DNA of 64,000 bases from Oceanobacillus zhaokaii (GCF_003352005.1 NZ_CP024848.1:1435001-1499000), one strand, 5' to 3'; shown: positions 15,528-25,755, counted from the first letter of the stretch. The notes: generated from the sequence alone by a model not told the origin. Numbers and translations are program-made.

Positions 15528-16451
15528 ATCGAATTACGACATTTAGAATACTTTTTAATGGTTAGTAAAGAGCTGCATTTTACGAGAGCAGCAGAGAAAT
15601 TGGGGATTTCGCAACCTACGTTGAGCCACCAGATTAAAATGCTTGAACAAGAAGTGGGGTATTCACTTTTTAACCGTATTGGTAAGAAGATTGAACTTAC
15701 TAAGGTGGGTGAAATTGTACAACAGGAGGCATTAAATATTCAAAGCTCTTTAAAAAGTATTTCTTCTCAAATTAGAGCATTTTCAAATGTAGAAATAGGA
15801 GAATTAAAAATTGCTGTCCTACCAGGAGAAATAACGGATTTGGTATCTACTTTGTGTGGTGAATTTAATCAGCTATATCCGAATATTAAAGTGTTTGTTC
15901 AAACTACGGATCAAGTGGAAAAGGCTGTTTTAGAGAATCAAGCTGATTTTGGAATTGGCTTTACATTTAATAACAGTGATATGCTGCAGGTGACGAAATT
16001 GTATGATGAAGAATTTTACTTGATTAGTAATGAAAATAATGAAGAGCGGAAAATTTCATTTTCTACCGTTTTAGACAGTTCTCTTATATTATTTCCCAAT
16101 ATACATCAATGCAGACAAATACTTGATAAAACGAGCAGTGAGTTTGGCAGGAAGTTAGATCCTATCATTGAAACCTCTAGTATTGAATCTATCTTAAAAC
16201 TGGTTCGAAATGGGGTTGGCAACAGTGTTGTTTCACGGACATTATATGAGTTTTATGATACAGACGATTTATACTTCCAGCATATTGAACGACCATCTTT
16301 AACTAGATCCATTTATCTCGTGATGAAAAAGAATAGTTTTATCAATTATGCAGCACGCAAGTACATTCAGTTATTAGTTGGGGAAATCGAAAGGCTGCGC
16401 TTTGATACAGAAAAAGTTGCGATGGCTTCTTTATATCATTCTTTATTATAG
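15528..16451 (+). CDS. LysR family transcriptional regulator with apparent ATC start
   Basis: A LysR-type regulator with an N-terminal winged helix (LRHLEYFLMVSKELHFTRAA, EKLGISQPTLSHQIKMLEQE) and a C-terminal effector domain of the periplasmic-binding type. The family's normal N-terminus, ELRHLEYF, is encoded in frame from 15531, but the codon where ATG should be (15528) is ATC. GAAAGGA lies 10 nt before it. The first in-frame ATG, 15558, would remove ten residues of the DNA-binding domain and has no ribosome site. The gene may therefore use a rare start, be poorly expressed, or be newly inactivated. It is probably linked to the HD gene downstream. Confidence 0.75.
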   Translation: MELRHLEYFLMVSKELHFTRAAEKLGISQPTLSHQIKMLEQEVGYSLFNRIGKKIELTKVGEIVQQEALNIQSSLKSISSQIRAFSNVEIGELKIAVLPGEITDLVSTLCGEFNQLYPNIKVFVQTTDQVEKAVLENQADFGIGFTFNNSDMLQVTKLYDEEFYLISNENNEERKISFSTVLDSSLILFPNIHQCRQILDKTSSEFGRKLDPIIETSSIESILKLVRNGVGNSVVSRTLYEFYDTDDLYFQHIERPSLTRSIYLVMKKNSFINYAARKYIQLLVGEIERLRFDTEKVAMASLYHSLL

Positions 16452-16567
16452 ATTTTATCTATTATTATCATAGAAATGATTGTATTGATATATGATATTA
16501 CCCTCTTTACAATGAAAGTAGAATCATGAAAATTTGAACTATTAAATAGTAAAGGGGATTTTACATT

Positions 16568-17206
16568 ATGTTTCAAGAAGTAGCAGGTATAAAAATTCCA
16601 GATACTAAACTGGCGAAAGATGCAGCAGATATTTTACGCGAATTCGGGAATGACTTGTTATGGAATCATTCGAATCGTGTGTTTTTATTTGGTGCAGTCA
16701 ATGGAACAAAAGCAAAACAGAATTATGATTTAGAGTTGCTGTATGTTAGTGCATTATTCCATGATTTAGGCTTAACCAAAAAGTTCAGTAGTCCAGATTT
16801 ACGATTTGAGGTAGATGGTGCGAATGCAGCTAGGAGCTTTTTGCAGCAGTATCAAATTCCAGCTGAATCGATTCGCCTTGTATGGGATGCAATTGCATTA
16901 CACACGACACCTGGCGTCGCAGAGCATAAAGAATCTGAAGTAGCACTACTTTTTTCAGGTGTTGGTTTAGATGTAATGGGAGATGGATTCGAACAATTCC
17001 CAGCTGACTTGCGTGAAGAAATTATAAAAGCCTTCCCACGCAACAATTTCAAAAAAGAAATTATTCCAGCGTTCTATGAGGGCTTTAAGCATAAGCCAGA
17101 AACGACCTTTGGTAATATGAAGGAAGATATCATTAAACATTTTAGGCCGGAATATAATAATAAAAATTTCTGTAATTGTATTTTACATTCACCATGGACG
17201 GAATAG
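16568..17206 (+). CDS. HD domain phosphohydrolase-like protein (cyanamide hydratase-like)
   Basis: A 212-residue protein with the HD metal motif: H in NHSNRVFLFG, HD in LYVSALFHDLGLTKKF (about residues 63-72), and the later His in IALHTTP and D in GVGLDVMGD. The layout is that of the small HD proteins related to fungal cyanamide/isocyanide hydratases rather than nucleotidases. It is 116 bp downstream of the LysR regulator and ends in a clear terminator, so the two may form a regulator-target pair. The substrate is unknown. Confidence 0.75.
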   Translation: MFQEVAGIKIPDTKLAKDAADILREFGNDLLWNHSNRVFLFGAVNGTKAKQNYDLELLYVSALFHDLGLTKKFSSPDLRFEVDGANAARSFLQQYQIPAESIRLVWDAIALHTTPGVAEHKESEVALLFSGVGLDVMGDGFEQFPADLREEIIKAFPRNNFKKEIIPAFYEGFKHKPETTFGNMKEDIIKHFRPEYNNKNFCNCILHSPWTE

Positions 17207-17316
17207 ATAAGAAAATGATAGCTTAATAACGAATCGTGGTATTAGGTTTGTATTAAAAGATCAATACTATTAACGTTATTAAATAAGTTCATATATTACT
17301 CGCGGAATATCAACAT

Positions 17317-17360
17317 AAGCCTAATTCCTCAATCTAAATAATGAGGAACTAGGCTTTTTA
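17317..17360 (+). terminator. Intrinsic terminator after the HD gene
   Basis: AAGCCTAATTCCTCA / TGAGGAACTAGGCTT with one mismatch, 10-nt loop, followed by TTTTAT. The rest of the gap to 17570 contains no supported gene. Confidence 0.8.
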
Positions 17361-17570
17361 TGGTTTGAATATCTTATTGTGGTTAATCTGCATTTCTACG
17401 GAGACTGCCGAATAGAGAAAGGATGGACTTATTAACTCTAGAGTTATGCAATAGATGAATAATATTATTGATAATTGTAAAATAATATTATTCAATTAAT
17501 GATGATAAGGGGCTCTTTTCCACAATTGTAGAAGAATGTTTATACCAATCAATTAAAGAGGAGGAAAATA

Positions 17571-18233
17571 ATGCAGCAATCACTAATCTTTGATATGGAT
17601 GGAACACTTTTTCAAACAGATAAAATACAATAATTATCCCTTGAGGATACTTTAAATTATTTAAGATAATTAAATAAATGGGATACAAAAACACCGATTT
17701 ATAAGTATCGTGAAATTATGGGCGTTCCTTTACCCAAAGTATGGGAAACACTGCTGCCCAATCATACTATCGCAATAAGAGAACAAATGGATGCTTATTT
17801 TCTGGAACGAATAGTTGAAAATATTAGGAATGGGGAAAGGCGCATTATATCGAAATGTTAAAGAAGTATTTCGTTATTTAAAGGAAAATAATGTAAAAAT
17901 TTACATAGCGAGCAATGGTCTAACAAGATACTTAAAGGCAATAGTAGGTTATTATAATTTAGACGAATGGGTCACTGAAACTCTTAGTATCCAACAAATT
18001 GAATCATTGAATAAAGCTGACTTGGCGGATCATATTATTGAGAAATATGGAATTACCAGTGGGGCAGTAGTTGGCAATCGATTATCAGATATAAATGCAG
18101 CGGAAGAGAATGGTTTGGTTTCAATCGGATGTAATTTTGATTTCGCACAGGAAGAGGAGCTTGCTCAAGCAGTATGATAATCGAAGACTTAATCGAGCTG
18201 GAAACAATTTTGCCTATTATAGGTAAGATATAA
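17571..18233 (+). pseudogene. HAD family hydrolase, disrupted by stops and frameshifts
   Basis: A strong ribosome site (AAAGAGGAGG) and start at 17571 lead into the HAD motif I FDMDGTLFQTD (D8, D10). The frame then hits TAA at 17631 and again 12 codons later. Homologous sequence continues in the same frame (REIMGVPLPKVWETLLPNH), shifts frame near 17821-17835, continues as NVKEVFRYL ... IASNGLTRYL ... SDINAAEENGL, and shifts again near 18170 to finish MIIEDLIELETIL, ending at 18233. At least two stops and two frameshifts rule out a simple sequencing slip. The ancestor was a phosphatase-like HAD protein of about 215 residues. Confidence 0.85.
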
Positions 18234-18266
18234 TAGTTTTATAGATTATAAATTTGAGGTGATATT

Positions 18267-18689
18267 ATGTCTGTAAAAGGTCTTAATCATTTTTTGTTTT
18301 CAGTTTCTAATCTAGAGGCAGCGATTGCATTTTATCAAAATGTGTTTGAAGCGAAGCTATTAGTGAAAGGTAGAAGTACTGCTTATTTTGATTTAGATGG
18401 CATGTGGATTGCTCTAAATGAAGAAAAGGACATTCCACGAAATGAAATCAACCAATCATACACACATATCGCATTTTCTATTGAAGAGGAAGACTTCAAT
18501 CTCATCTATGGAAGATTAGTGGATTTGAATGTAAATATACTACAGGGCCGTCCAAGGGATGAGCGAGACAAAAAATCTATTTATTTCACTGATCCAGATG
18601 GTCATAAATTTGAATTTCATACGGGTACTTTACAAGACAGATTAAATTATTATAAACAGGAAAAAACACATATGGAGTTTTTTGACTAA
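18267..18689 (+). CDS. fosB: FosB-type metallothiol transferase (fosfomycin resistance)
   Basis: A 140-residue VOC-fold protein of normal FosB length with the three metal ligands H8, H67 and E116 ([24 protein letters not shown]), each one residue later than in well-studied FosB. The [17 protein letters not shown] segment is characteristic. FosB opens the epoxide of fosfomycin with bacillithiol (or cysteine) in a divalent-metal-dependent reaction in the cytoplasm. The gene has its own ribosome site (GAGGTGAT) and a long perfect terminator downstream. Confidence 0.9.
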   Translation: MSVKGLNHFLFSVSNLEAAIAFYQNVFEAKLLVKGRSTAYFDLDGMWIALNEEKDIPRNEINQSYTHIAFSIEEEDFNLIYGRLVDLNVNILQGRPRDERDKKSIYFTDPDGHKFEFHTGTLQDRLNYYKQEKTHMEFFD

Positions 18690-18769
18690 ATGAATTTATG
18701 TTTTACCATTGAGGGTTTGATACATAATTTCTCCTACTCCATTAAATTTCCAACAACCCGAATAAAAAC

Positions 18770-18812
18770 AATACTCGTATTTTGGTTCAGTCCGATTCAA
18801 AATACGAGTATT
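18770..18812. terminator. Bidirectional terminator between fosB and hmoB
   Basis: A perfect 15-bp stem AATACTCGTATTTTG / CAAAATACGAGTATT with a 13-nt loop. T-rich tails occur on both strands, fitting the convergent genes. Confidence 0.88.
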
Positions 18813-18865
18813 AGATATTATTTTTATATGAAAGCTACTACAAAGCCATTTTTGAGAAATTCCCC

Positions 18866-19363
18866 TCATTCATCTTCCGCATACATCTGATATGCCGTTA
18901 CAAATGGTCGCTCAGGGAAATATGCTGCAGGTTTTGTTGATTGGTTTTTATGTGCTTGCTTAAATTGCTCCGAATTCTTCCAATTGTCGAAGTCCTTGGA
19001 TGAATGCCATTGAGTGAGGACTACGTACGTATTTCCTTTTACAGGCCGAAGCAATCGAAAAGCTTCAAAACCAGGCATTGCATCTACTGCGTTTTTTCGG
19101 TTTTTAAACCGATATTCGAATGCAGGCTGCTCTTCCTCCTGCACGGGAATATTGTTCATTACAATAAATCCTTCTTTTTTCAGTTTACCCGTTTCAATAA
19201 CTACTTCATATTCACGCCCAGCGCTGAACACATTTTTACTGGAATTTTCATAGTATGCTGCACCGTTCTCACTATTTGTCATGAAGTAGAACTGAATATC
19301 ACGATATTTTCCTTCTAGTTTTAGTAAAAAATCAATTGTGCCGATTGTCATAAAAGCCTTCAC
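18866..19363 (-). CDS. hmoB: Heme-degrading monooxygenase HmoB-like
   Basis: A 165-residue protein with an N-terminal extension and a C-terminal antibiotic-biosynthesis-monooxygenase (ABM) ferredoxin-like domain: FEAFRLLRPVKGNTYVVLTQWHSSKDFDNWKNS. This is the HmoB (YhgC) layout. HmoB opens the haem ring and releases iron. I choose the GTG at 19363, which has AAAGGGG 8 nt upstream and gives the expected length; an ATG ten codons earlier lacks a ribosome site. It is divergent from pbpF and next to hemEHY, the same neighbourhood as in B. subtilis. Confidence 0.85.
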   Translation of the reverse strand: MKAFMTIGTIDFLLKLEGKYRDIQFYFMTNSENGAAYYENSSKNVFSAGREYEVVIETGKLKKEGFIVMNNIPVQEEEQPAFEYRFKNRKNAVDAMPGFEAFRLLRPVKGNTYVVLTQWHSSKDFDNWKNSEQFKQAHKNQSTKPAAYFPERPFVTAYQMYAEDE

Positions 19364-19523
19364 AGCTGAAACCCCTTTCTTTACGGTTCTCATTATATCA
19401 TAACGTATCAGCAGCTGGTTTGCGATATTAATCTATTCACTAAAATCGGTAATGGGTGAGTGTTCTCTCCGTTTGCTCCTGTCAAAAAATGCCGTATAAT
19501 GGAGTATGTACAGAGGTGAACAA

Positions 19524-21698
19524 ATGAGAAATAAAAAGAAAAAGGACGAAAAGCGACGCTTTAATCTGACAAAGCGCTGGAAAATTTCCTTAACGATAAT
19601 TGGTATTTTATTAGTGCTCGCCTTGATTGGTTTTGCTGCTATATTATACGGTGGTCGACTCATCGTCAATGAAGAAGCGTTAATTTTAGATACAACGACA
19701 ACAATTGAAACTGCTAACGGTGAGATCATTGGTAAATTATATAATGAAAACCGGACAATGGTACAGATTGATCAGATACCAGATCATGTGAAAAATGCAT
19801 TTATTGCAATTGAGGATCGGCGTTTTTATGAGCATGGTGGAGTGGATTTCAAATCAGTCTTCCGGGCGATTTATAAGGATATTCTTGCAATGAGTAAGGT
19901 TGAGGGTGCTAGTACAATCACCCAGCAGTTAGCAAAGAATTTGTTTTTATCCAATGATAAAACATGGACACGTAAATCAAAAGAGGTAATGGCAGCGATT
20001 TATCTTGAACAGAGATTATCTAAGGATGAAATATTGGAATTATATTTAAATGAAATTTACTTCGGTAATGGAGTATATGGAATCGAAACAGCTTCAAACT
20101 ACTTTTTCTCAAAATCGGTTGATGACTTATCGATTGCAGAAGGAGCATTGCTTGCAGGGCTTGCGAAAGCACCAAATGGCTACTCGCCAATAAATCATCC
20201 GGATAAAGCATTAAACCGAAGAAATACCGTATTACATTCAATGGAAGCAGCGGGCATGATTTCTACTGAAACAAGATTAGTTGAAGAAGGGAAATCGATT
20301 GATTTAGCAATACAAAAGCTGCAAGCTAATCCATGGGCAGATAGCTATATTGATCTGGTAATGAAGGAAGCAAGCGACGAACACGAGCTTTCAATCGATG
20401 AATTAAAACGCGGTGGGTATAGAATCGTTGTCAATATGGATGACAACACGCAGCAAATCGCTTACGAGAAATTCCAAGAAGAGCCCTATTTCCCAGGCAA
20501 TATGGCTGGTGTTGAGGGTGCATTTACTATGATGGATCAGGAAACGGGTAAAATTATTGCCGCAATTGGAGGTCGGAATTATCAGCTAGGTGATTTAAAC
20601 CGAGTAATGGTGAAAAGACAGCCTGGTTCGACGATTAAACCGATTGCTGTTTATGGACCTGCAATGATGAAAACCGATAAATATCAGCCTTATACACTTT
20701 TACCAGACTATGCAATAGATCATAATGGATATGTCGTTTCGAATGCAGATAATGTTTATTCAAATGCCGTAACGATTTATGATGCGCTGAAGTATTCGAA
20801 TAATGCTGCAACTGTTTGGCTTTTAGACCAAATTGGAATTGATTACTCCAAAGAGTATTTACAGAAGATGGGAATTAATTTACAGGACGAAGGCTTGGCA
20901 ATCGCTTTAGGTGGATTATCTGAAGGAATTACCCCATTGCAAATGATGGAGAGTTATCGAACATTTGCAAATGCGGGGAAAATGATAGATTCGCACACTA
21001 TCGACCGGATTTACAACAAAAATGGAGAAAAATTGTATCAAGCTGAACCATCAGAAACAGAAGTGTTTAGTCCGCAAGTTGCTTGGAATATGACGGAAAT
21101 TTTATCAGAAGCGGTAGAAACTGGCACAGCTGCCGCTGGTGAATTTTCGAAGGCATTAGCAGGGAAAACGGGATCTACAGAGCACCCATTTGTCAAAGGA
21201 CAAACGAAGGATGCATGGTTTGTTGGTTATACGCCACAATACGTAATGGCACTATGGATGGGGTATGATAAATCGGATAAGGAACATTATTTGACGGGTG
21301 GAAGCAGCTATCCAACAAGTTTAACAAAGGCGATACTATCGGAAATGGATAGTAGAAAACCACTTGCAGAGAGCTTCACGAAGCCAGATTCAGTAAAGAA
21401 TTTACCAAAACCAATTCTACTCCCAGAAATAACGAATTTACAAGCAAGTTATGAATTTGGTGGATTTTCTATTATTAAAGGAAAGCTATCATGGCAAGGT
21501 TCTGATGATGAACGTGTCATTTACCGTATATATCGGGAAGAAGATGGAATCGATACACGAGTTGGAGAAATAGAGGGAGAAACTGAATTTATTATTGATA
21601 ATGCCTTATTTAAATCGAATCGGTACTATATTGTCCCGTACGATCCACTGACCAAGCTGGAAGGCATCAGATCAGAAACTATCGAATTATCATGGTAA
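19524..21698 (+). CDS. pbpF: Class A penicillin-binding protein (PBP1A family, PbpF-like)
   Basis: A 724-residue bifunctional peptidoglycan synthase: basic cytoplasmic tail and signal anchor (KISLTIIGILLVLALIGFAA), GT51 glycosyltransferase domain (EDRRFYEHGG, STITQQLAKNLFL, YLNEIYFGNGVYGI), transpeptidase domain with SxxK in PGSTIKP, SxN in YSNNAA and KTGST, and a short beta-sandwich, fibronectin-like C-terminal tail. The start at 19524 is set by AGAGGTGA; an upstream in-frame ATG has no site. It lies upstream of hemE as in B. subtilis, where pbpF has a role in sporulation-related wall synthesis. Confidence 0.88.
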   Translation: MRNKKKKDEKRRFNLTKRWKISLTIIGILLVLALIGFAAILYGGRLIVNEEALILDTTTTIETANGEIIGKLYNENRTMVQIDQIPDHVKNAFIAIEDRRFYEHGGVDFKSVFRAIYKDILAMSKVEGASTITQQLAKNLFLSNDKTWTRKSKEVMAAIYLEQRLSKDEILELYLNEIYFGNGVYGIETASNYFFSKSVDDLSIAEGALLAGLAKAPNGYSPINHPDKALNRRNTVLHSMEAAGMISTETRLVEEGKSIDLAIQKLQANPWADSYIDLVMKEASDEHELSIDELKRGGYRIVVNMDDNTQQIAYEKFQEEPYFPGNMAGVEGAFTMMDQETGKIIAAIGGRNYQLGDLNRVMVKRQPGSTIKPIAVYGPAMMKTDKYQPYTLLPDYAIDHNGYVVSNADNVYSNAVTIYDALKYSNNAATVWLLDQIGIDYSKEYLQKMGINLQDEGLAIALGGLSEGITPLQMMESYRTFANAGKMIDSHTIDRIYNKNGEKLYQAEPSETEVFSPQVAWNMTEILSEAVETGTAAAGEFSKALAGKTGSTEHPFVKGQTKDAWFVGYTPQYVMALWMGYDKSDKEHYLTGGSSYPTSLTKAILSEMDSRKPLAESFTKPDSVKNLPKPILLPEITNLQASYEFGGFSIIKGKLSWQGSDDERVIYRIYREEDGIDTRVGEIEGETEFIIDNALFKSNRYYIVPYDPLTKLEGIRSETIELSW

Positions 21699-21893
21699 TT
21701 GTCAAATAATATGCCAAGTCAGTAGTTTAGAATCATTCCTAAATAAGACAAATTCATGACAAAGAGAACACAATGCTACACTTTTATCATAGAAATGGCT
21801 ATAGTTTATAGTGGAGGTTTAAAAAGTTGGGCTTATCCCGCTTTTTGAATATAGATATATACTATTTACAGTACCTACAAAGGATGAATTTAT

Positions 21894-22928
21894 ATGTCGA
21901 GAAAAATAAACACAACCATCTTAAATGCATATAGAGGGGAAGAAACCGAATATATTCCTGCATGGTATATGCGCCAAGCGGGCAGATCACAGCCTGAATA
22001 TCGAGAAATTAAGAAGAAATATTCTTTGTTTGAAATTACGCATCAGCCAGAGCTATGTGCGTATGTAACTCGCTTGCCTGTTGAAAACTATGGAGTAGAT
22101 GCTGCGATACTTTACAAAGATATTATGACACCACTTCAACCAATCGGAGTGGATGTAGAAATCAAGTCAGGTATTGGTCCAGTGATTCATAATCCAATTA
22201 CTACTTTTCAGGACGTTGAAAAATTAGGGGAAATAAATCCAACAACAGATGTACCATATGTACTTGATACGATTCGCTTGCTCACCGAAGAGCAATTAGA
22301 TGTGCCTCTGATCGGTTTTAGTGGTGCACCGTTCACACTTGCAAGCTATATGATTGAAGGCGGCCCTTCCAAAAACTATACGAAAACGAAAGCATTAATG
22401 TATCGTGAACCGGCAACATGGTTTGCATTAATGGACAAGCTAGCGGATATGATTATTACGTATGTAGAGGCGCAAATAGAAGCAGGGGTAAAAGTGGTAC
22501 AAATCTTTGACTCTTGGGTAGGTTCTTTGAATGCTTCTGATTATCGGATATTTATTAAACCAGTGATGACGAGAATCTTCTCTGAATTACGTCAACATCA
22601 GGTTCCATTAATTATCTTCGGTGTTGGCGCAAGGCATCTATTGCTTGAATGGAATGATCTGCCTGTCGATGTTATTGGGCTTGATTGGCGCACTTCGATT
22701 AAGGAAGCAAGAGAAATGGGCGTTACGAAGGTTGTTCAAGGTAACTTAGATCCTGCAATTTTACTTTCCAAATGGGAAACTATTGAAGAACGATTAAAAG
22801 TTATATTAGACGAAGGTTTAGAGCAAGGGAAGTATGTATTTAATCTTGGTCACGGAGTAACACCTGAAATAGAACCAGCAACATTGAAAAAACTAACAGA
22901 GTATATTCATACTTATACTAAAGCGTAA
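21894..22928 (+). CDS. hemE: Uroporphyrinogen decarboxylase
   Basis: A 344-residue protein with the N-terminal signature [16 protein letters not shown] (substrate-binding Arg residues) and the second family signature [17 protein letters not shown]. It converts uroporphyrinogen III to coproporphyrinogen III in the cytoplasm. It is first of the hemE-hemH-hemY operon, with 24 bp to hemH. Confidence 0.95.
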   Translation: MSRKINTTILNAYRGEETEYIPAWYMRQAGRSQPEYREIKKKYSLFEITHQPELCAYVTRLPVENYGVDAAILYKDIMTPLQPIGVDVEIKSGIGPVIHNPITTFQDVEKLGEINPTTDVPYVLDTIRLLTEEQLDVPLIGFSGAPFTLASYMIEGGPSKNYTKTKALMYREPATWFALMDKLADMIITYVEAQIEAGVKVVQIFDSWVGSLNASDYRIFIKPVMTRIFSELRQHQVPLIIFGVGARHLLLEWNDLPVDVIGLDWRTSIKEAREMGVTKVVQGNLDPAILLSKWETIEERLKVILDEGLEQGKYVFNLGHGVTPEIEPATLKKLTEYIHTYTKA

Positions 22929-22952
22929 ATTTTTTAAGTAGAGGTGTAAAAC

Positions 22953-23888
22953 ATGGAAAAAAAGAAAATGGGATTATTAGTAATGGCTTATGGAACACCA
23001 ACAAAAGAGGAAGAAATTGAACCATATTACACGCATATTCGTCATGGCAGAAAACCTGACGCAGAAGCATTACAGGATTTAAAAGACCGCTATAAAGCAA
23101 TTGGTGGTGTTTCACCATTAGCGAAGATTACTGACCAACAAGCGAGTGCTTTAGAAGCACAACTAAATGCATCTCAAGATAAATATGAATATAAAGCTTA
23201 CATTGGTTTAAAACATATTGCACCATTTATTGAGGATGCTGTTGCTGAAATGGCAAATGACGGTGTTACGGAAGCTGTTTCAATTGTTCTTGCACCACAT
23301 TATTCTACTTTTAGTGTGAAATCGTACAATGACCGTGCGGCAAATGAAGCAGTAAAACATGGAATTACAATTGAAGCAGTAGAAAGCTGGTATACTGAAG
23401 CTGGATTTATTAAATTCTGGGCCGATGGAGTTAAAGAGATTTTCGGCAATATGTCAGAAGCAGAACGTGACAAGGCGGTATTAATCGTATCTGCACATAG
23501 TCTCCCTGAGAAGATTTTGCAAAATGGTGATCCGTATCCTGATCAATTGAGAGAAACTGCTGAGCTTCTTGTTGAGGCTTCTGGTGTTAAACATTATGCA
23601 CTTGGTTGGCAAAGTGAAGGAAATACACCAGACCCGTGGCTTGGACCGGATGTTCAGGACTTAACTAGAGAATTATATGATAAGGAAGGATTCCATTCAT
23701 TTGTATATGCTCCAGTAGGTTTCGTTGCAGATCATTTAGAGGTATTATTTGATAATGATTATGAATGTAAAGTAGTCTGTGATGAAATTGGTGCGAACTA
23801 TTATCGTCCAGAAATGCCAAATGTTGCGCCACAATTTATTGAGACATTAGCAAATGTTGTTTTGAAAAAAGTGAAGAGCGAAGTATGA
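22953..23888 (+). CDS. hemH: Coproporphyrin III ferrochelatase (HemH/CpfC)
   Basis: A 311-residue ferrochelatase with the invariant His182 in SAHSLPEKI and Glu263 in [12 protein letters not shown], the metal-inserting pair, and the N-terminal [20 protein letters not shown]. In Firmicutes the enzyme inserts iron into coproporphyrin III, not protoporphyrin IX (coproporphyrin-dependent route). It overlaps hemY by 4 bp. HemQ, needed for the last step, is not in the window. Confidence 0.95.
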   Translation: MEKKKMGLLVMAYGTPTKEEEIEPYYTHIRHGRKPDAEALQDLKDRYKAIGGVSPLAKITDQQASALEAQLNASQDKYEYKAYIGLKHIAPFIEDAVAEMANDGVTEAVSIVLAPHYSTFSVKSYNDRAANEAVKHGITIEAVESWYTEAGFIKFWADGVKEIFGNMSEAERDKAVLIVSAHSLPEKILQNGDPYPDQLRETAELLVEASGVKHYALGWQSEGNTPDPWLGPDVQDLTRELYDKEGFHSFVYAPVGFVADHLEVLFDNDYECKVVCDEIGANYYRPEMPNVAPQFIETLANVVLKKVKSEV

Positions 23889-25294
23889 AAAAAATGAAAA
23901 GAATCGTGATTATAGGCGGCGGGATAACTGGATTATCCGCCGCCTATAAATTACAAAAAGAGATCGAGCAACGAGGACTTGCAATTGAGTTGAAACTAAT
24001 CGAAGCAAGTGAACGACTTGGCGGAAAAATAAAAACGCAAAAACATGCTGGCTATACAATTGAACAAGGACCAGATTCACTTTTATCAAGAAAACCTGCA
24101 GTAGTGAAATTAGTCGAGGAACTAGAACTACAAGACGAAATCATTCGTAATTCAACAGGGAAGTCTTATATTATTCTGGATAATCAGTTCCATCGATTGC
24201 CCCAAGGAACATATATGGGAATACCCAAAAATGAAAAATCGCTATTATCATCCACTTTAATTTCGGAAGAGGGAAAGAAGCGTGCGTTAGAAGACCTTAC
24301 AATTCCAAGAAGTAACACTGAGAAGGATAAGTCATTAGGTTTATTTCTGCGCCATCGTTTCGGGGATGAGTTAGTGGATAAACAATTATCACCACTTCTA
24401 GCAGGTATCCATTCTGCTGATATCGATAAGATGAGCCTTCTTGCAACGTACCCAAATCTTCTTCAATTAGAGCAAGAGTATGGAAGCATTATGAAGGGCT
24501 TACAAGAGACAATCCCGAAACAAAAAGAAGTTAAAGATAAAAAGAATGAGGGAATCTTTTTTTCATTTAGAGAAGGCTTAGAAACGTTAGTACATACACT
24601 TGCTGCTAAATTAGCGAAAGGTACAGTAATATTAAATAAAGCCATTCAAACAATAGAAAAAAATGATGAAGGGTATCAATTAATAGTAAGCGGTGGAGAG
24701 AGATACGAGGCGGATGCAATTGTTGTAGCAACGCCGCATTTTACAGTCTCCGAAATGTTTAAAGGGTATGATTTCCTCCAAAGTTTAGATGAAATTCCTA
24801 CGACATCAACTGCGAATGTTGTTATGACTTTTGATAAATCATCTATTCGTAATGAAATTGATGGAACTGGTTTCCAAGTACCAGCTGTTGAAAACTATAC
24901 TATAACAGCTTGCACATGGACTGATAAAAAATGGCCTACGACGACTCCGAAAGAAAAGGTTATGCTGCGTTGTTATGTTGGCAGAGCGAGTGAACAATCA
25001 GTTATTAATCTTTCGGATGAAGAAATAACTGACATTGTTTTGAGTGATCTAAAGAAAATAATGGGAATTGAAGCAAAACCAGAATTTACAGTAATTACGC
25101 GCTGGCATAATGGGCGTGCACAATATAATGTCGGGCACCTAGAACGGATTGCAAACGTAAGAAATCAACTAGAACAGGCTTTACCAGGCGTCTATTTATC
25201 TGGTAGCTCTTATAATGGAATGGGGATTCCGGATTGTATTAGCCAAGGGGAACAGGCAGCAAATGAGGTACTAGAGTTTCTGGGAGAAATGTAG
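23885..25294 (+). CDS. hemY: Coproporphyrinogen III oxidase (HemY/CgoX)
   Basis: A 469-residue FAD enzyme: N-terminal dinucleotide-binding motif [17 protein letters not shown], then [20 protein letters not shown], and a C-terminal FAD-contact segment [21 protein letters not shown]. It oxidises coproporphyrinogen III to coproporphyrin III with oxygen. The start overlaps the hemH stop (ATGA), so translation is coupled. A repeat element, not yhgD, follows it, unlike B. subtilis. Confidence 0.94.
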   Translation: MKKMKRIVIIGGGITGLSAAYKLQKEIEQRGLAIELKLIEASERLGGKIKTQKHAGYTIEQGPDSLLSRKPAVVKLVEELELQDEIIRNSTGKSYIILDNQFHRLPQGTYMGIPKNEKSLLSSTLISEEGKKRALEDLTIPRSNTEKDKSLGLFLRHRFGDELVDKQLSPLLAGIHSADIDKMSLLATYPNLLQLEQEYGSIMKGLQETIPKQKEVKDKKNEGIFFSFREGLETLVHTLAAKLAKGTVILNKAIQTIEKNDEGYQLIVSGGERYEADAIVVATPHFTVSEMFKGYDFLQSLDEIPTTSTANVVMTFDKSSIRNEIDGTGFQVPAVENYTITACTWTDKKWPTTTPKEKVMLRCYVGRASEQSVINLSDEEITDIVLSDLKKIMGIEAKPEFTVITRWHNGRAQYNVGHLERIANVRNQLEQALPGVYLSGSSYNGMGIPDCISQGEQAANEVLEFLGEM

Positions 25295-25375
25295 GCCTAG
25301 GCTTCCTTATCTTCTTGAAAATTAAGGTTTAATCAAGTCTTTAGGTGACAACCATAGGGGAAGTTCGGTTAAATA

Positions 25376-25490
25376 CGCGACGTCCTGGGACTGCGGTTAC
25401 TCGTCCTATCGAAAACATTTGTCGCAACACCGAACGGACCTACATCCTGTATGCCCCACTTATTCGTTAAGAAAGTTTTATACTTTCTTA
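25376..25490 (-). repeat. Dispersed intergenic repeat, copy B of family I
   Basis: Inverted relative to 6961-7075 and alignable to it over the whole length, from CGCGACGTCCTGGGA to the stretch with AAGTATAAAACTTTCTTA on the reverse strand. The core CGAAAACATTTGTCGCAACA is identical in both copies. Located between hemY and yhfH. Confidence 0.75.
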
Positions 25491-25502
25491 CCTACAAAAA
25501 AA

Positions 25503-25526
25503 CTACAGCTATCAGGATAGCTGTAG
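25503..25526 (-). terminator. Terminator after yhfH
   Basis: Perfect CTACAGCTAT / ATAGCTGTAG stem with a 4-nt loop. The minus strand continues with TTTTTTTG. Confidence 0.85.
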
Positions 25527-25545
25527 GAACGATTACTTTTGAGTT

Positions 25546-25674
25546 TTATCTTGCAGGATGATCACATTCGTCACATACATGACCATAGCAATCAGCTTTT
25601 TCGACGATGTCTTGCCCACATACGTCACACTTTCGGTTAGGTAGATTTTTAAAGAATTCGATAACGTTTTCCAT
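25546..25674 (-). CDS. yhfH: YhfH family small zinc-binding protein
   Basis: A 42-residue protein with two cysteine pairs, CDVCG (16-20) and CDEC (34-37), plus C29 and H32, which predicts a single zinc knuckle or ribbon. The N-terminus VIEFFKNLP matches the YhfH family as I recall it. In B. subtilis yhfH also sits next to yhfI and lplJ. The ribosome site AAAGGGGGA is strong, and its own terminator follows. It is too short for most gene-length filters. Function unknown. Confidence 0.8.
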   Translation of the reverse strand: MENVIEFFKNLPNRKCDVCGQDIVEKADCYGHVCDECDHPAR

Positions 25675-25716
25675 ATTCATCCCCCTTTTCGAATTATTAG
25701 TTAATTGATTAATAGT

Positions 25717-25755
25717 ATTGTATTACAACACCCTGTGTTTTGTCAACACTGTGTT
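25717..25755 (-). promoter_or_regulatory. yhfH promoter overlapped by tandem AACAC-GTGTT inverted repeats
   Basis: On the minus strand TTGACA (25746-25741) and TACAAT (25722-25717) are separated by 18 nt, a good sigma-A promoter. Two inverted repeats, AACAC-CCT-GTGTT (25727-25739) in the spacer and AACAC-T-GTGTT (25745-25755) over the -35, have half-sites 18 bp apart. This looks like a repressor operator controlling yhfH and possibly the divergent yhfI. The binding protein is not known. Confidence 0.6.
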
